A DNA stretch of 64,000 bases from positions 7,626,001 to 7,690,000 of the forward strand of contig NZ_CP107772.1 of assembly GCF_036345155.1 (NCBI RefSeq). The letters are read 5' to 3'. Below the pieces are notes generated by a model. The model was not told the origin of the DNA. It was given only the letters and a program-made list of their open reading frames with translations, and searched no databases. The translations under genes and the position numbers were made by a program. This document shows, piece after piece, positions 52,584 through 61,062 of the stretch (within the stretch, counting starts at the first letter, position 1; each line of letters opens with the position of its first letter). The stretch is from Streptomyces sp. NBC_00582. Lineage in GTDB: Bacteria; Actinomycetota; Actinomycetes; Streptomycetales; Streptomycetaceae.

Positions 52584-53618
52584 CTAGGGACGATTCCGGT
52601 CCCCGGGGGCCGAAGCGGTCGAACCGCGCACCACCAGCTCCGGCATGAACACGAACTCACTGTGCGGCGCCGGCGTCCCGCCGATCTCCTCGAGGAGCGT
52701 GCGCACCGCGGCCTGCCCCATCGCGGGGACCGGCTTGCGGATCGTGGTCAGCGGCGGGTCGGTGAACGCGATCAGCGGGGAGTCGTCGAAGCCGACCACC
52801 GAGATGTCCCGGGGGACCGCGAGGCCCCGCTGCCGGGCCGCCCTTATCGCGCCGAGCGCCATCATGTCGCTGGCGCAGACGATCGCCGTACAGCCCCGGT
52901 CGATCAGCGCCGTCGTCGCGGCCTGACCGCCCTCCAGGGTGTAGAGGGAGTGCTGGACCAGCTCCGACTCGATCGCCTCGGCGCTCAGCCCGAGCTGCTC
53001 CTGCATCGTGCGGACGAAGCCCTCGATCTTGCGCTGCACGGGCACGAACCGCTTCGGCCCGAGGGCGAGCCCGATACGGGTGTGGCCGAGCGAGGCGAGG
53101 TGGGTGACCGCGAGGGTCATCGCCGCCCGGTCGTCGGGGGAGATGAACGGGGCCTGGACCTTCGGGGAGAAGCCGTCCACCAGGACGAAGGGGACGCCCT
53201 GGGCGCGCAGCTGCTCGTAGCGCTGCATGTCGGCCGTGGTGTCCGCGTGCAGCCCCGAGACGTAGATGATGCCGGCGACCCCGCGGTCCACCAGCATCTC
53301 GGTCAGCTCGTCCTCCGTGGAGCCGCCCGGTGTCTGGGTGGCCAGCACCGGTGTGTAGCCCTGGCGGGTCAGCGCCTGGCCGATGACCTGGGCCAGGGCC
53401 GGGAATATCGGGTTCTCCAGCTCCGGGGTGATGAGGCCGACGAGACCCGCGCTGCGCTGACGCAGCCGGACCGGGCGTTCGTAGCCCAGGACGTCCAGTG
53501 CGGCGAGCACGGACTGGCGGGTGGTGGCGGCGACACCGGGCTTGCCGTTCAAAACGCGGCTGACGGTCGCTTCGCTCACCCCCGCCTGCGCAGCGATGTC
53601 GGCAAGCCGTGTGGTCAC
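52584..53618 (-). CDS. malR: MalR, LacI-family repressor of maltose/starch genes
   Basis: A 344-residue LacI/GalR repressor with an N-terminal helix-turn-helix (TTRLADIAAQAGVSEATVSR, then VLNGKPGV) and a sugar-binding core. I give the GTG start at 53618, matching what I recall of the S. coelicolor MalR and S. lividans Reg1 N-terminus, and TACAGT 9 bases upstream would give a leaderless mRNA. An ATG at 53711, with a strong GAGGGAG site, would add 31 residues. It is divergent from malE; CTTGCA/TGCAAG operators lie between them. Maltose or maltopentaose probably releases it. Confidence 0.92.
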   Translation of the reverse strand: MTTRLADIAAQAGVSEATVSRVLNGKPGVAATTRQSVLAALDVLGYERPVRLRQRSAGLVGLITPELENPIFPALAQVIGQALTRQGYTPVLATQTPGGSTEDELTEMLVDRGVAGIIYVSGLHADTTADMQRYEQLRAQGVPFVLVDGFSPKVQAPFISPDDRAAMTLAVTHLASLGHTRIGLALGPKRFVPVQRKIEGFVRTMQEQLGLSAEAIESELVQHSLYTLEGGQAATTALIDRGCTAIVCASDMMALGAIRAARQRGLAVPRDISVVGFDDSPLIAFTDPPLTTIRKPVPAMGQAAVRTLLEEIGGTPAPHSEFVFMPELVVRGSTASAPGDRNRP

Positions 53619-53745
53619 AGACGTGGACTGTACCGGCCAGGTGTCGCCTTGCACACCAATCGGACGCCGCGGCCGGCCCAGGGGCCTGCCTCGTCCGGGC
53701 TGCTGCGTCATCGCGCTCCCTCGTGTGTCCTTCTGAAAGTTGATG

Positions 53746-53875
53746 GCAAGAGCTTGCAGAGTCTTGCACAGACCGCCCCACGGTGCGCGACGGGCCCAAA
53801 CAAGCGTCTCACGGCGGTCGCCGTCCGGTCACGCCCGGATAACTTCCCGGTCTTCTTGCATATTTTTTCTGCAAG
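53746..53875. promoter_or_regulatory. malR-malE intergenic operators (MalR/LacI-type)
   Basis: Two clusters are visible. At 53746-53768, GCAAGAGCTTGC is followed by a second CTTGCA at 53763. At 53855-53875, CTTGCA and TGCAAG form an inverted repeat around nine T/A-rich bases. The rest of the roughly 395-base gap has no gene. These sites would let MalR repress malE and possibly its own longer transcript. Confidence 0.85.
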
Positions 53876-54013
53876 GACTTTCGCCGCGCTTACAACGCTG
53901 TTACGTTCGGCCACGCCCGGCGGCGGCAACGGCGCTAGTCGGCCAAGTCGACAGGGACGGTGGACGGGACCGCCCCCTGGAGCTACACGGGCTTTCACCC
54001 TCAAGGAGAACTC

Positions 54014-55288
54014 ATGCGGCGTGGCATAGCGGCCACCGCGCTGGTGGCGTCCCTCGCCCTCGCGGCGACGGCCTGCGGCGGAGACGACAGCGGCAGCGAC
54101 AACTCGAGCGGGCCGGTCACCATCACCTGGTGGGACACCTCCAACGCCACCAATGAGGCGCCGACGTACCAGGCCTTGGTCAAGGAGTTCGAGGCCGCCA
54201 ACAAGAACATCAAGGTCAAGTACGTCAACGTGCCCTTCGACCAGGCGCAGAACAAGTTCGACACCGCCGCCGGTGCCTCCGGCGCCCCGGACATCCTGCG
54301 CTCCGAGGTCGGCTGGACCCCCGCCTTCGCCAAGAAGGGCTACTTCCTGCCGCTGGACGGCACCGAGGCCCTCGCCGACCAGGCCAAGTTCAAGTCGAAC
54401 CTGATCGAGCAGGCCAAGTACGACGGCAAGACCTACGGCGTGCCGTTCGTCACCGACACCCTCGCGCTCGTCTACAACAAGGCGCTGTTCGAGAAGGCCG
54501 GCATCACCGAGGCCCCCACGACCTGGGACGACCTCAAGAAGGACGCCGCCACCGTCAAGGCCAGGACCGGCGTCGACGGCTACTGGGGCTCCACCCAGGC
54601 CTACTACGCCCAGACCTTCCTCTACGGCGAGGGCACCGACACGGTCGACGCCGCCGCCAAGAAGATCACGGTGAACTCCGCCGCCGCGCAGAAGGCGTAC
54701 GGCACCTGGCTGAGCCTGTTCGACGGCAAGGGCCTGCACAAGGCCGACACCACCGCCGACGCCTACGCCCACATCCAGGACGCGTTCGTCAACGGCAAGG
54801 TCGCCGCGATCATCCAGGGCCCCTGGGAGATCACCAACTTCTACAAGGGCAGCGCCTTCAAGGACAAGGCCAACCTGGGCATCGCCACCGTCCCGGCCGG
54901 CTCCACCGGCAAGGCGGGCGCCCCGACCGGCGGCCACAACCTCTCGGTCTACGCCGGCTCGGACAAGGCCCACCAGGCCGCCGCGCTGAAGTTCGTCAAC
55001 TTCATGACGTCCGCGAAGTCCCAGTCGACCATCGCGCTGAAGAACTCCACCCTGCCGACGCGCGACGACGCCTACACCGCCGAGGTCAAGGCCGACCCGG
55101 GCATCGCCGGCTACGGCACGGTCCTGGCCGCCGCCCAGCCGCGCCCGGCGCTGCCGGAGTACAGCTCCCTGTGGGGCCCGCTCGACACCGAACTGCCCAA
55201 GATCGCGGGCGGCAAGGAGACCCTCGACAAGGGCCTGAGCACCGCCGAGACCGCCATCGCCAAGCTGGTCCCGGACTTCAGCAAGTGA
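54014..55288 (+). CDS. malE: MalE, maltose/maltodextrin-binding lipoprotein
   Basis: The 424-residue extracytoplasmic solute-binding component of the maltodextrin ABC importer. The signal peptide ends in a lipobox-like AATACGG, giving a lipid-anchored Cys near residue 21, followed by a Gly/Ser/Asp linker. The family-1 binding fold has ITWWDTSN, the SEVGWTPAFA segment and GPWEITNFY. AAGGAGA precedes the ATG. It is the first gene of malEFG; a strong hairpin follows its stop and probably makes malE mRNA more abundant than malFG. Confidence 0.95.
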   Translation: MRRGIAATALVASLALAATACGGDDSGSDNSSGPVTITWWDTSNATNEAPTYQALVKEFEAANKNIKVKYVNVPFDQAQNKFDTAAGASGAPDILRSEVGWTPAFAKKGYFLPLDGTEALADQAKFKSNLIEQAKYDGKTYGVPFVTDTLALVYNKALFEKAGITEAPTTWDDLKKDAATVKARTGVDGYWGSTQAYYAQTFLYGEGTDTVDAAAKKITVNSAAAQKAYGTWLSLFDGKGLHKADTTADAYAHIQDAFVNGKVAAIIQGPWEITNFYKGSAFKDKANLGIATVPAGSTGKAGAPTGGHNLSVYAGSDKAHQAAALKFVNFMTSAKSQSTIALKNSTLPTRDDAYTAEVKADPGIAGYGTVLAAAQPRPALPEYSSLWGPLDTELPKIAGGKETLDKGLSTAETAIAKLVPDFSK

Positions 55289-55296
55289 GCCCCGCG

Positions 55297-55341
55297 TGGC
55301 CGCCGGATCCCTACCGCACGGGGGAGGGATCCGGCGGCCAC
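55297..55341 (+). terminator. Perfect 17-bp hairpin between malE and malF
   Basis: Left arm GTGGCCGCCGGATCCCT and right arm AGGGATCCGGCGGCCAC pair perfectly around an 11-base loop, 8 bases after the malE stop. With no T-run behind it, it is best read as a partial terminator or 3'-end stabiliser that lowers malFG relative to malE. Confidence 0.85.
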
Positions 55342-55397
55342 CGGCCTGTGCCCCGTACCCGCCCCTGATCTGCAAGCTTCGAGAAGGTTGTCGAACC

Positions 55398-56402
55398 ATG
55401 ACCGTCGCCATCGACCGCGCGACCGGCAAGCGCCGCGGTGACCGTGAGGAAGGACCCGGCCTGGGCGGGCGCCTGAAGCGGGGCTACCACAAGCACTGGT
55501 ACGCCTACGCCATGATCGCCCCGGTGGCGGTCGTCCTCGGCGTCCTCGTGCTCTACCCGCTGGTGTACGGCCTCTACCTCACCCTCACCGACGCCAACAG
55601 CCTCAACACCGCGCGCACGATCGGCGTCAACCACATCGACGCCACCTACAGGTTCATCGGCCTCGACAACTACGCCGACATCCTCTGGGGCCCCACGGCG
55701 TACGACCGCTTCTGGTCGCACTTCATCTGGACGATCGTGTGGACGGCGCTCTGCGTCACCCTGCACTACACCCTCGGCCTCGGCCTCGCGCTGCTGCTCA
55801 ACCAGAAGCTGCGCGGCCGGACCCTGTACCGGCTGATCCTCGTCCTGCCCTGGGCGGTGCCCACCTTCGTCACCGTGTTCGGCTGGCGGTTCATGCTCGC
55901 CGACGGCGGCATCATCAACTCCGCCCTCGACGCCCTGCACCTGCCGTCGCCCTCCTGGCTGGAGGACACCTTCTGGCAGCGGTTCGCCGCGATCATGGTC
56001 AACACCTGGTGCGGTGTGCCGTTCATGATGGTCTCCCTGCTCGGCGGACTGCAGTCCATCGACTCCTCCCTCTACGAGGCGGCCGAGATGGACGGCGCGA
56101 GCGCCTGGCAGCGGTTCCGCTACGTCACCCTCCCGGGCCTGAGGACCGTCAGCTCCACCGTCGTCCTGCTCGGCATCATCTGGACCTTCAACCAGTTCGC
56201 CGTGATCTTCCTGCTGTTCGGCAACACCGCCCCCGACGCGCAGATCCTCGTCACCTGGGCCTACTACCTCGGCTTCGGACAGCAACCGCGTGACTTCGCC
56301 CAGTCCGCCGCCTACGGCATCCTGCTGCTGGCGATCCTGATCGTCTTCACCTCCTTCTACCGCCGCTGGCTCAACCGCAACGAGCAGCAGCTCGCGATCT
56401 GA
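55398..56402 (+). CDS. malF: MalF, maltodextrin ABC importer permease
   Basis: A 334-residue membrane protein with six predicted helices and the EAA loop EAAEMDGASAWQRFRYVTLP, which docks to the ATPase. GAGAAGG precedes the ATG. No ATPase gene is present in the operon, as is usual in Streptomyces, where a shared MsiK protein energises several sugar importers. It is followed by malG after 13 bases. Confidence 0.94.
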   Translation: MTVAIDRATGKRRGDREEGPGLGGRLKRGYHKHWYAYAMIAPVAVVLGVLVLYPLVYGLYLTLTDANSLNTARTIGVNHIDATYRFIGLDNYADILWGPTAYDRFWSHFIWTIVWTALCVTLHYTLGLGLALLLNQKLRGRTLYRLILVLPWAVPTFVTVFGWRFMLADGGIINSALDALHLPSPSWLEDTFWQRFAAIMVNTWCGVPFMMVSLLGGLQSIDSSLYEAAEMDGASAWQRFRYVTLPGLRTVSSTVVLLGIIWTFNQFAVIFLLFGNTAPDAQILVTWAYYLGFGQQPRDFAQSAAYGILLLAILIVFTSFYRRWLNRNEQQLAI

Positions 56403-56415
56403 GGCAGGAGTTCTC

Positions 56416-57333
56416 ATGAGTACGACCACCGCGAAGACCTCCGCCCCGGCGAGCGAGGAGAACCCCGTGAAGGCACCGACGGCACCGCGCCGGATCCGCC
56501 GCCGCGGCGAGACCGGCCCCGTGGCCTCCCTCGCCTCCCACGGCCTCCTCACGATCGCGAGCCTGATCGCCCTGTTCCCGATCGTCTGGCTGGTCTATCT
56601 GTCCCTCGGCCCGGACAAGGACGACTACCTGCACCCGGGCGGCATCTGGGACAAGATGACGTTCGACAACTACACGTTCGTCATCGAGCACACCAAGTTC
56701 TTCGACTGGCTGAAGAGCTCGCTCATCGTCACCCTCGGCACCACGGCCATCGGCGTGCTCATCGCCGCCACCACCGGCTACGCCGTCTCCCGCATGCGCT
56801 TCCCCGGCTACAAGAAGTTCATGTGGGTCCTGCTGGTCACCCAGATGTTCCCGGTCGCCGTCCTGATGGTGCCGATGTACCAGATCCTCTCGGACCTGAA
56901 GCTCATCGACAACTACTTCGGCCTGATCCTCGTCTACTGCACGACGGTCATCCCGTACAGCGCCTGGCTGCTCAAGGGGTACTTCGACACCATCCCCTTC
57001 GAGATCGACGAGGCGGGTCGCGTCGACGGGCTCACCCCGTTCGGCACCTTCTTCCGGCTGATCCTGCCGCTCGCCAAGCCCGGCCTCGCCGTGGCCGCGT
57101 TCTACAACTTCCTCACCGCCTTCAGCGAGGTCGCCTTCGCCTCCACGTTCATGCTCAGCGACGACAAGTACACCCTGGCCGTCGGCCTGCAGTCCTTCGT
57201 CAGCGAGCACGACGCCCAGCGCAACCTCATGGCCGCGACCGCGGTGCTGATCGCGATACCCGCCGCCGCGTTCTTCTACCTCGTGCAGAAGAACCTGGTC
57301 ACCGGCCTCACCGCCGGCGGCACCAAGGGCTGA
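56416..57333 (+). CDS. malG: MalG, maltodextrin ABC importer permease
   Basis: A 305-residue membrane protein with six helices and the EAA-type loop EIDEAGRVDGLTPFGTFFRL. It partners MalF. CAGGAG precedes the ATG. Its N-terminal 40 residues are a cytoplasmic Pro/Ala/Arg-rich stretch. A complex hairpin follows before aglA. Confidence 0.94.
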   Translation: MSTTTAKTSAPASEENPVKAPTAPRRIRRRGETGPVASLASHGLLTIASLIALFPIVWLVYLSLGPDKDDYLHPGGIWDKMTFDNYTFVIEHTKFFDWLKSSLIVTLGTTAIGVLIAATTGYAVSRMRFPGYKKFMWVLLVTQMFPVAVLMVPMYQILSDLKLIDNYFGLILVYCTTVIPYSAWLLKGYFDTIPFEIDEAGRVDGLTPFGTFFRLILPLAKPGLAVAAFYNFLTAFSEVAFASTFMLSDDKYTLAVGLQSFVSEHDAQRNLMAATAVLIAIPAAAFFYLVQKNLVTGLTAGGTKG

Positions 57334-57347
57334 CCCCCCGAACCCGG

Positions 57348-57409
57348 GGCGGCCGCGGTGTCCTCCCCCAGAGGGGGGAACCCCAGACCCCGCCGGCACC
57401 GCGGCCGCC
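57348..57409 (+). terminator. Nested hairpin between malG and aglA
   Basis: An outer 13-bp stem (GGCGGCCGCGGTG with CACCGCGGCCGCC) encloses a smaller hairpin, CCCCCAGAGGGGG. It lies 72 bases before the aglA ATG and probably acts as a terminator or attenuator separating malEFG from aglA expression. Confidence 0.75.
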
Positions 57410-57480
57410 TCGTCATCCGACCGCTCTCTGCATCATCCTGACCCGATGACTTCGTTACGTACCTACGTACCAAGGACGCC

Positions 57481-59229
57481 ATGAGCCAGCAGCACTCCGC
57501 AGCCCCGGCCCCGACCCCCACCTCCGCAGCGGCCGTCGCCACCGTCGGCAAGCGCCGTGACTGGTGGCGGGACGCGGTGATCTACCAGGTGTACCCGCGC
57601 AGCTTCGCCGACAGCAACGGCGACGGCATGGGCGACCTGGAAGGCGTACGCTCCCGCCTGACGTACCTGCGCGACCTCGGCGTGGACGCCGTGTGGCTCA
57701 GCCCCTTCTACGCCTCCCCGCAGGCCGACGCCGGCTACGACGTCGCCGACTACCGCGCCGTCGACCCGATGTTCGGCAACCTGCTCGACGCCGACGCGCT
57801 CATCCGCGACGCCCGGGAGCTGGGCCTGCGCATCATCGTCGACCTGGTCCCCAACCACTCCTCCGACCAGCACGAGTGGTTCAAGCGGGCGGTCGCGGAG
57901 GGGCCGGGTTCCCCCCTCCGCGACCGCTACCACTTCCGCCCCGGCAAGGGCAGCGGCGGCGAACTCCCGCCCAACGACTGGGAGTCCATCTTCGGAGGCC
58001 CCGCCTGGACCCGGGTCACCGAACCGGACGGCTCGCCGGGCGAGTGGTACCTGCACCTCTTCGCCCCCGAGCAGCCCGACTTCAACTGGGACCACCCGGC
58101 CGTCGGCGACGAGTTCCGCTCGATCCTGCGCTTCTGGCTGGACATGGGCGTCGACGGCTTCCGCATCGACGTCGCCCACGGCCTGGTCAAGGCCGCGGGC
58201 CTGCCCGACCTCGGCACCCACGACCAGCTCAAACTGCTGGGCAACGATGTCATGCCGTTCTTCGACCAGGACGGCGTCCACGCCATCTACCGCCAGTGGC
58301 GGACGATCCTCGACGAGTACTCCGGAGATAAAAAGGGGCCCGAAGGGCCTTCCGCAGAAGGGCGGTGGCGGGAGACGGGCGGGCGCATCTTCGTCGCCGA
58401 GGCCTGGACCCCGACCGTGGAGCGCACCGCGAACTACGTCCGCCCCGACGAGCTCCACCAGGCCTTCAACTTCCAGTACCTGTCGACGGAATGGGACGCG
58501 AAGGAACTCCGCACGGTCGTCGACCGCACCCTGGAGGCGATGCGCCCGGTCGGCGCCCCGGCGACCTGGGTCCTGTCCAACCACGACGTGACCCGCCACG
58601 CCACCCGCTTCGCCAACCCGCCCGGCCTCGGCACCCAGATCCGCACCGCGGGCGACCGCGAGCTGGGCCTGCGCCGCGCCCGCGCCGCGACGCTGCTGAT
58701 GCTGGCCCTGCCCGGCTCGGCCTACGTCTACCAGGGCGAGGAACTCGGCCTGCCCGACGTCGTCGACCTCCCCGACGAGGTCCGCCAGGACCCGGCCTAC
58801 TTCCGCGGCGCCGGCCAGGACGGCTTCCGCGACGGCTGCCGGGTGCCCATCCCATGGACGCGCGCGGGGTCCTCGTACGGCTTCGGCACGGGCGGGAGCT
58901 GGCTGCCCCAGCCGGCCGAGTGGGCCGAGCTGAGCGTGGAGGCCCAGCAGGGCGTCCAGGGCTCCACCCTGGAGCTCTACCGCTCCGCCCTCCACCTGCG
59001 CCGCACCCACCCCGACCTGGGCGCGGGCGACGCGGTGGAATGGCTGAAGGCCCCCGAGGGCGTCCTCGCCCTGCGCCGCGGCGACTTCGTCTGCGTCGCC
59101 AACACCTCCACCGAATCGGTGCGCGTCCCGTCGTACGGCCGCATCCTCCTCACCAGCGGCGAGGTGGCCGAGACGGACGGCGAGACGAAGATCCCCGCCG
59201 ACACGACGGTGTGGTGGACCACGGACTGA
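57481..59229 (+). CDS. aglA: Intracellular GH13 alpha-glucosidase with an unusual insertion
   Basis: A 582-residue cytoplasmic GH13 enzyme that would hydrolyse imported maltodextrins. The conserved GH13 regions are all present: DLVPNHSS, GFRIDVAHG (nucleophile Asp), FVAEAW (acid/base Glu) and LSNHDVTRH (Asp). The N-terminus is WWRDAVIYQVYPRSFADSNGDGMGDL, and there is no signal peptide. Residues about 280-300 (SGDKKGPEGPSAEG and following), just ahead of the acid/base strand, look inserted relative to relatives; the DNA there contains AAAAAGGGGCCCGAAGGGCC. The reading frame is kept. Confidence 0.93.
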   Translation: MSQQHSAAPAPTPTSAAAVATVGKRRDWWRDAVIYQVYPRSFADSNGDGMGDLEGVRSRLTYLRDLGVDAVWLSPFYASPQADAGYDVADYRAVDPMFGNLLDADALIRDARELGLRIIVDLVPNHSSDQHEWFKRAVAEGPGSPLRDRYHFRPGKGSGGELPPNDWESIFGGPAWTRVTEPDGSPGEWYLHLFAPEQPDFNWDHPAVGDEFRSILRFWLDMGVDGFRIDVAHGLVKAAGLPDLGTHDQLKLLGNDVMPFFDQDGVHAIYRQWRTILDEYSGDKKGPEGPSAEGRWRETGGRIFVAEAWTPTVERTANYVRPDELHQAFNFQYLSTEWDAKELRTVVDRTLEAMRPVGAPATWVLSNHDVTRHATRFANPPGLGTQIRTAGDRELGLRRARAATLLMLALPGSAYVYQGEELGLPDVVDLPDEVRQDPAYFRGAGQDGFRDGCRVPIPWTRAGSSYGFGTGGSWLPQPAEWAELSVEAQQGVQGSTLELYRSALHLRRTHPDLGAGDAVEWLKAPEGVLALRRGDFVCVANTSTESVRVPSYGRILLTSGEVAETDGETKIPADTTVWWTTD

Positions 59230-59273
59230 CCCCTCGCGTCATCACGGACGGCGCTCCGCGCCCCCGTACGAAG

Positions 59274-59321
59274 ACAGGCGTGCGCCCCCGGACCTTCCGC
59301 GGTCCGGGGGCGCACGCCTGT
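59274..59321. terminator. Perfect 21-bp bidirectional hairpin terminator
   Basis: Arms beginning ACAGGCGTGCGCCCCC (59274) and ending GGGGGCGCACGCCTGT (59321) pair perfectly over 21 bp around a six-base TTCCGC loop. It lies between the convergent aglA and Ala-rich protein genes. Confidence 0.9.
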
Positions 59322-59331
59322 GCCGGCCCGA

Positions 59332-59865
59332 TCAGTTGATGCGGGTCACGCGGGTGCTGTTGTCGGTGACTACCCGGTGGCTGTTGTCGATGTGCGCGCT
59401 GTTGTCGACGTGCGTGCTGGCGTCGGTGTCCGAGCTCGTGCCGCAGCGGTTCTGGCCGGCCGACTGCCAGGTGCCGATCGAGCCGCTGCCGCCGTCACCA
59501 CCGTTGCCGCCCTGCGCGCTCTGCTGCTGCTGGGACTGGACGGTCGCCGAGCCCGATCCCCCGGGGGCCGCGGCCGTGGCGCTGGAGGCCGCGGCGGCGC
59601 TGCTGTTGTCGGAGGCGGCGGCCGCGGCGGCGGCGGCAGCGGCGGCGGCACCGTCACCGCCCACACCGAGCCCCAGGGTCTCGGCGACCTGCCTGACCAG
59701 CGAGGCGCCTCCGGACGCGTCGACGAGGGAGAGGCTCACCGGGTTGTTGCACTGGATGACACCGGGGACTTCGGCCAGCGGCGCGGCGGAGGCGGCACCG
59801 GTACCGAGTCCGACGGTGGTGAGGGCGAGCATGGTGACCGTTGCGGCGCAACCCATGAACTTCAC
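59332..59865 (-). CDS. Secreted Ala-rich low-complexity protein
   Basis: A 177-residue secreted protein. The GTG start has a good AAAGGAAG ribosome site and leads a signal peptide ending GAASA. The mature part opens with PLAEVPGVIQCNNPVSLSL, continues through a run of twelve Ala residues and Ser/Ala/Gly- and Gln-rich segments, and ends with a repeated D-N-S pattern (HVDNSAHIDNSHRVVTDNSTRV). Two Cys residues, near each end, could pair. It resembles surface or structural proteins but matches no family I know. It is monocistronic. Confidence 0.75.
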   Translation of the reverse strand: MKFMGCAATVTMLALTTVGLGTGAASAAPLAEVPGVIQCNNPVSLSLVDASGGASLVRQVAETLGLGVGGDGAAAAAAAAAAAASDNSSAAAASSATAAAPGGSGSATVQSQQQQSAQGGNGGDGGSGSIGTWQSAGQNRCGTSSDTDASTHVDNSAHIDNSHRVVTDNSTRVTRIN

Positions 59866-60124
59866 AGGTCTTCCTTTCCGGGGGGAAGGCGAGGCAGGAG
59901 AGGTGGGGGTTCCGGGCGCCGCAGGGGCGCCACACCCCGAAGAACGCCGTCGCCTTCAGGTGGTTTCGCGCCATACGCGCGGTTCACCCGAGTGCCGTGT
60001 GTGCCAGGTCGGCGGCACCCGACGCCGGTGCTGCGTCGCGGCCCGCCACGCGTCACCATGAAGTGAGGAGGTCTGCGGCCTGCTCGCCGTACGAAAGGCC
60101 CTGGTACGAGGGAGGGCGCACGCC

Positions 60125-60901
60125 ATGCCCGAGCTCCCGGACGTCGAGGGATTCCACGAGGTGCTGGAGTCCTGCGCGAAGGGCAGGGTCGTACGGCATG
60201 TCGAGGTGCGGGATCCCGGGGTGCTGCACGGGGTGAGCGCGCGGCGGCTGCGCGAGGCGCTGGTGGGCCGCCGCTTCACCGGGGCGGAGCGGCGCGGCAA
60301 ATGGCTGCTCGCCCGCACCGGCGGCCCCACGCTCCTGCTGCACTTCGGGATGACCGGCCGACTGCTCTGCGCCCGTCCCGACGACCCGGTCGAGGCGCAC
60401 GACAGGGTCCTGTTCACCCTGTCCCGCGACCGCCGGCTCCGCTACCGCGACCAGCGCAAGCTCAAGGGCCTCTGGCTGGCCGAGGACGAGGCCGACGTCG
60501 GGCGGCTGCTGGGGGACCTCGGCCCCGACGCGCTCACGGTGGACCGCGGTGACTTCGAGGCCGTCCTCCACGCCCGCCGGGCCGGCGTCAAGACCGTCCT
60601 GACCGACCAGACCGCCCTCGCGGGACTCGGCAATCTGCTGGCCGACGAGATCCTGTGGCGCGCGCGGCTGCATCCGACGGCACGGGCGAGCGAGCTCGAC
60701 GACCCCGAACTCAGGCGCCTCTACACCCAGATGCGCCGCACCCTGCGCTCGGCGGTCCCCACCGGCCGCGTCCCGCCCCGGGACTCCTGGCTCACCGGGC
60801 ACCGGGACGACCCGGACCCCGTCTGCCCCCGCTGCGGCACCCCGCTGCGCCGTACACGGGTGGGCGGCCGCGGGACGGTGTGGTGCCCCCGCTGCCAGTA
60901 G
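60125..60901 (+). CDS. Fpg/Nei family DNA glycosylase/AP lyase
   Basis: A 258-residue base-excision repair enzyme. After removal of Met, the N-terminus PELPDVEG supplies the catalytic Pro and, at the next position, the general-acid Glu. The helix-two-turn-helix includes GLGNLLADEILWRARLHP, and a C-terminal zinc finger has the four Cys in CPRCGTPLRR and CPRC. The length is slightly below typical Fpg, as in actinobacterial Nei2/Fpg2 variants; substrate preference (oxidised purine or pyrimidine) is not clear. The ribosome site GAGGGAGGG is strong. Confidence 0.92.
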   Translation: MPELPDVEGFHEVLESCAKGRVVRHVEVRDPGVLHGVSARRLREALVGRRFTGAERRGKWLLARTGGPTLLLHFGMTGRLLCARPDDPVEAHDRVLFTLSRDRRLRYRDQRKLKGLWLAEDEADVGRLLGDLGPDALTVDRGDFEAVLHARRAGVKTVLTDQTALAGLGNLLADEILWRARLHPTARASELDDPELRRLYTQMRRTLRSAVPTGRVPPRDSWLTGHRDDPDPVCPRCGTPLRRTRVGGRGTVWCPRCQ

Positions 60902-61007
60902 ACCTCCCGCCGCGCTGTCCTGACGGGGCGTCAATCCATAACGGCTTGCGTTTCTTTCGCGCCACCCCCTGCCCTTCCCGGCCACCGCACCCTTAACATC
61001 GCGCCAC

Positions 61008-61036
61008 TGCAAGGTTTCTGAAAGATTTCCGCAAGA
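61008..61036 (+). promoter_or_regulatory. MalR-like repeat cluster at the alpha-amylase promoter
   Basis: TGCAAGG (61008), CTGAAAG (61018) and CGCAAGA (61030) are near-helical-turn direct repeats, 27-55 bases before the amylase ATG. Similar repeats in Streptomyces aml promoters bind MalR/Reg1. This places the amylase in the same control as malE. Confidence 0.75.
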
Positions 61037-61062
61037 GCCTTCAACGGAGAAGGAACCCCCAC

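Noticed and set aside
59336..60061. 241-codon plus-strand frame opposite the Ala-rich protein
   Set aside because: No ribosome site or signal features; the minus-strand frame has a good ribosome site, signal peptide and plausible repeats.
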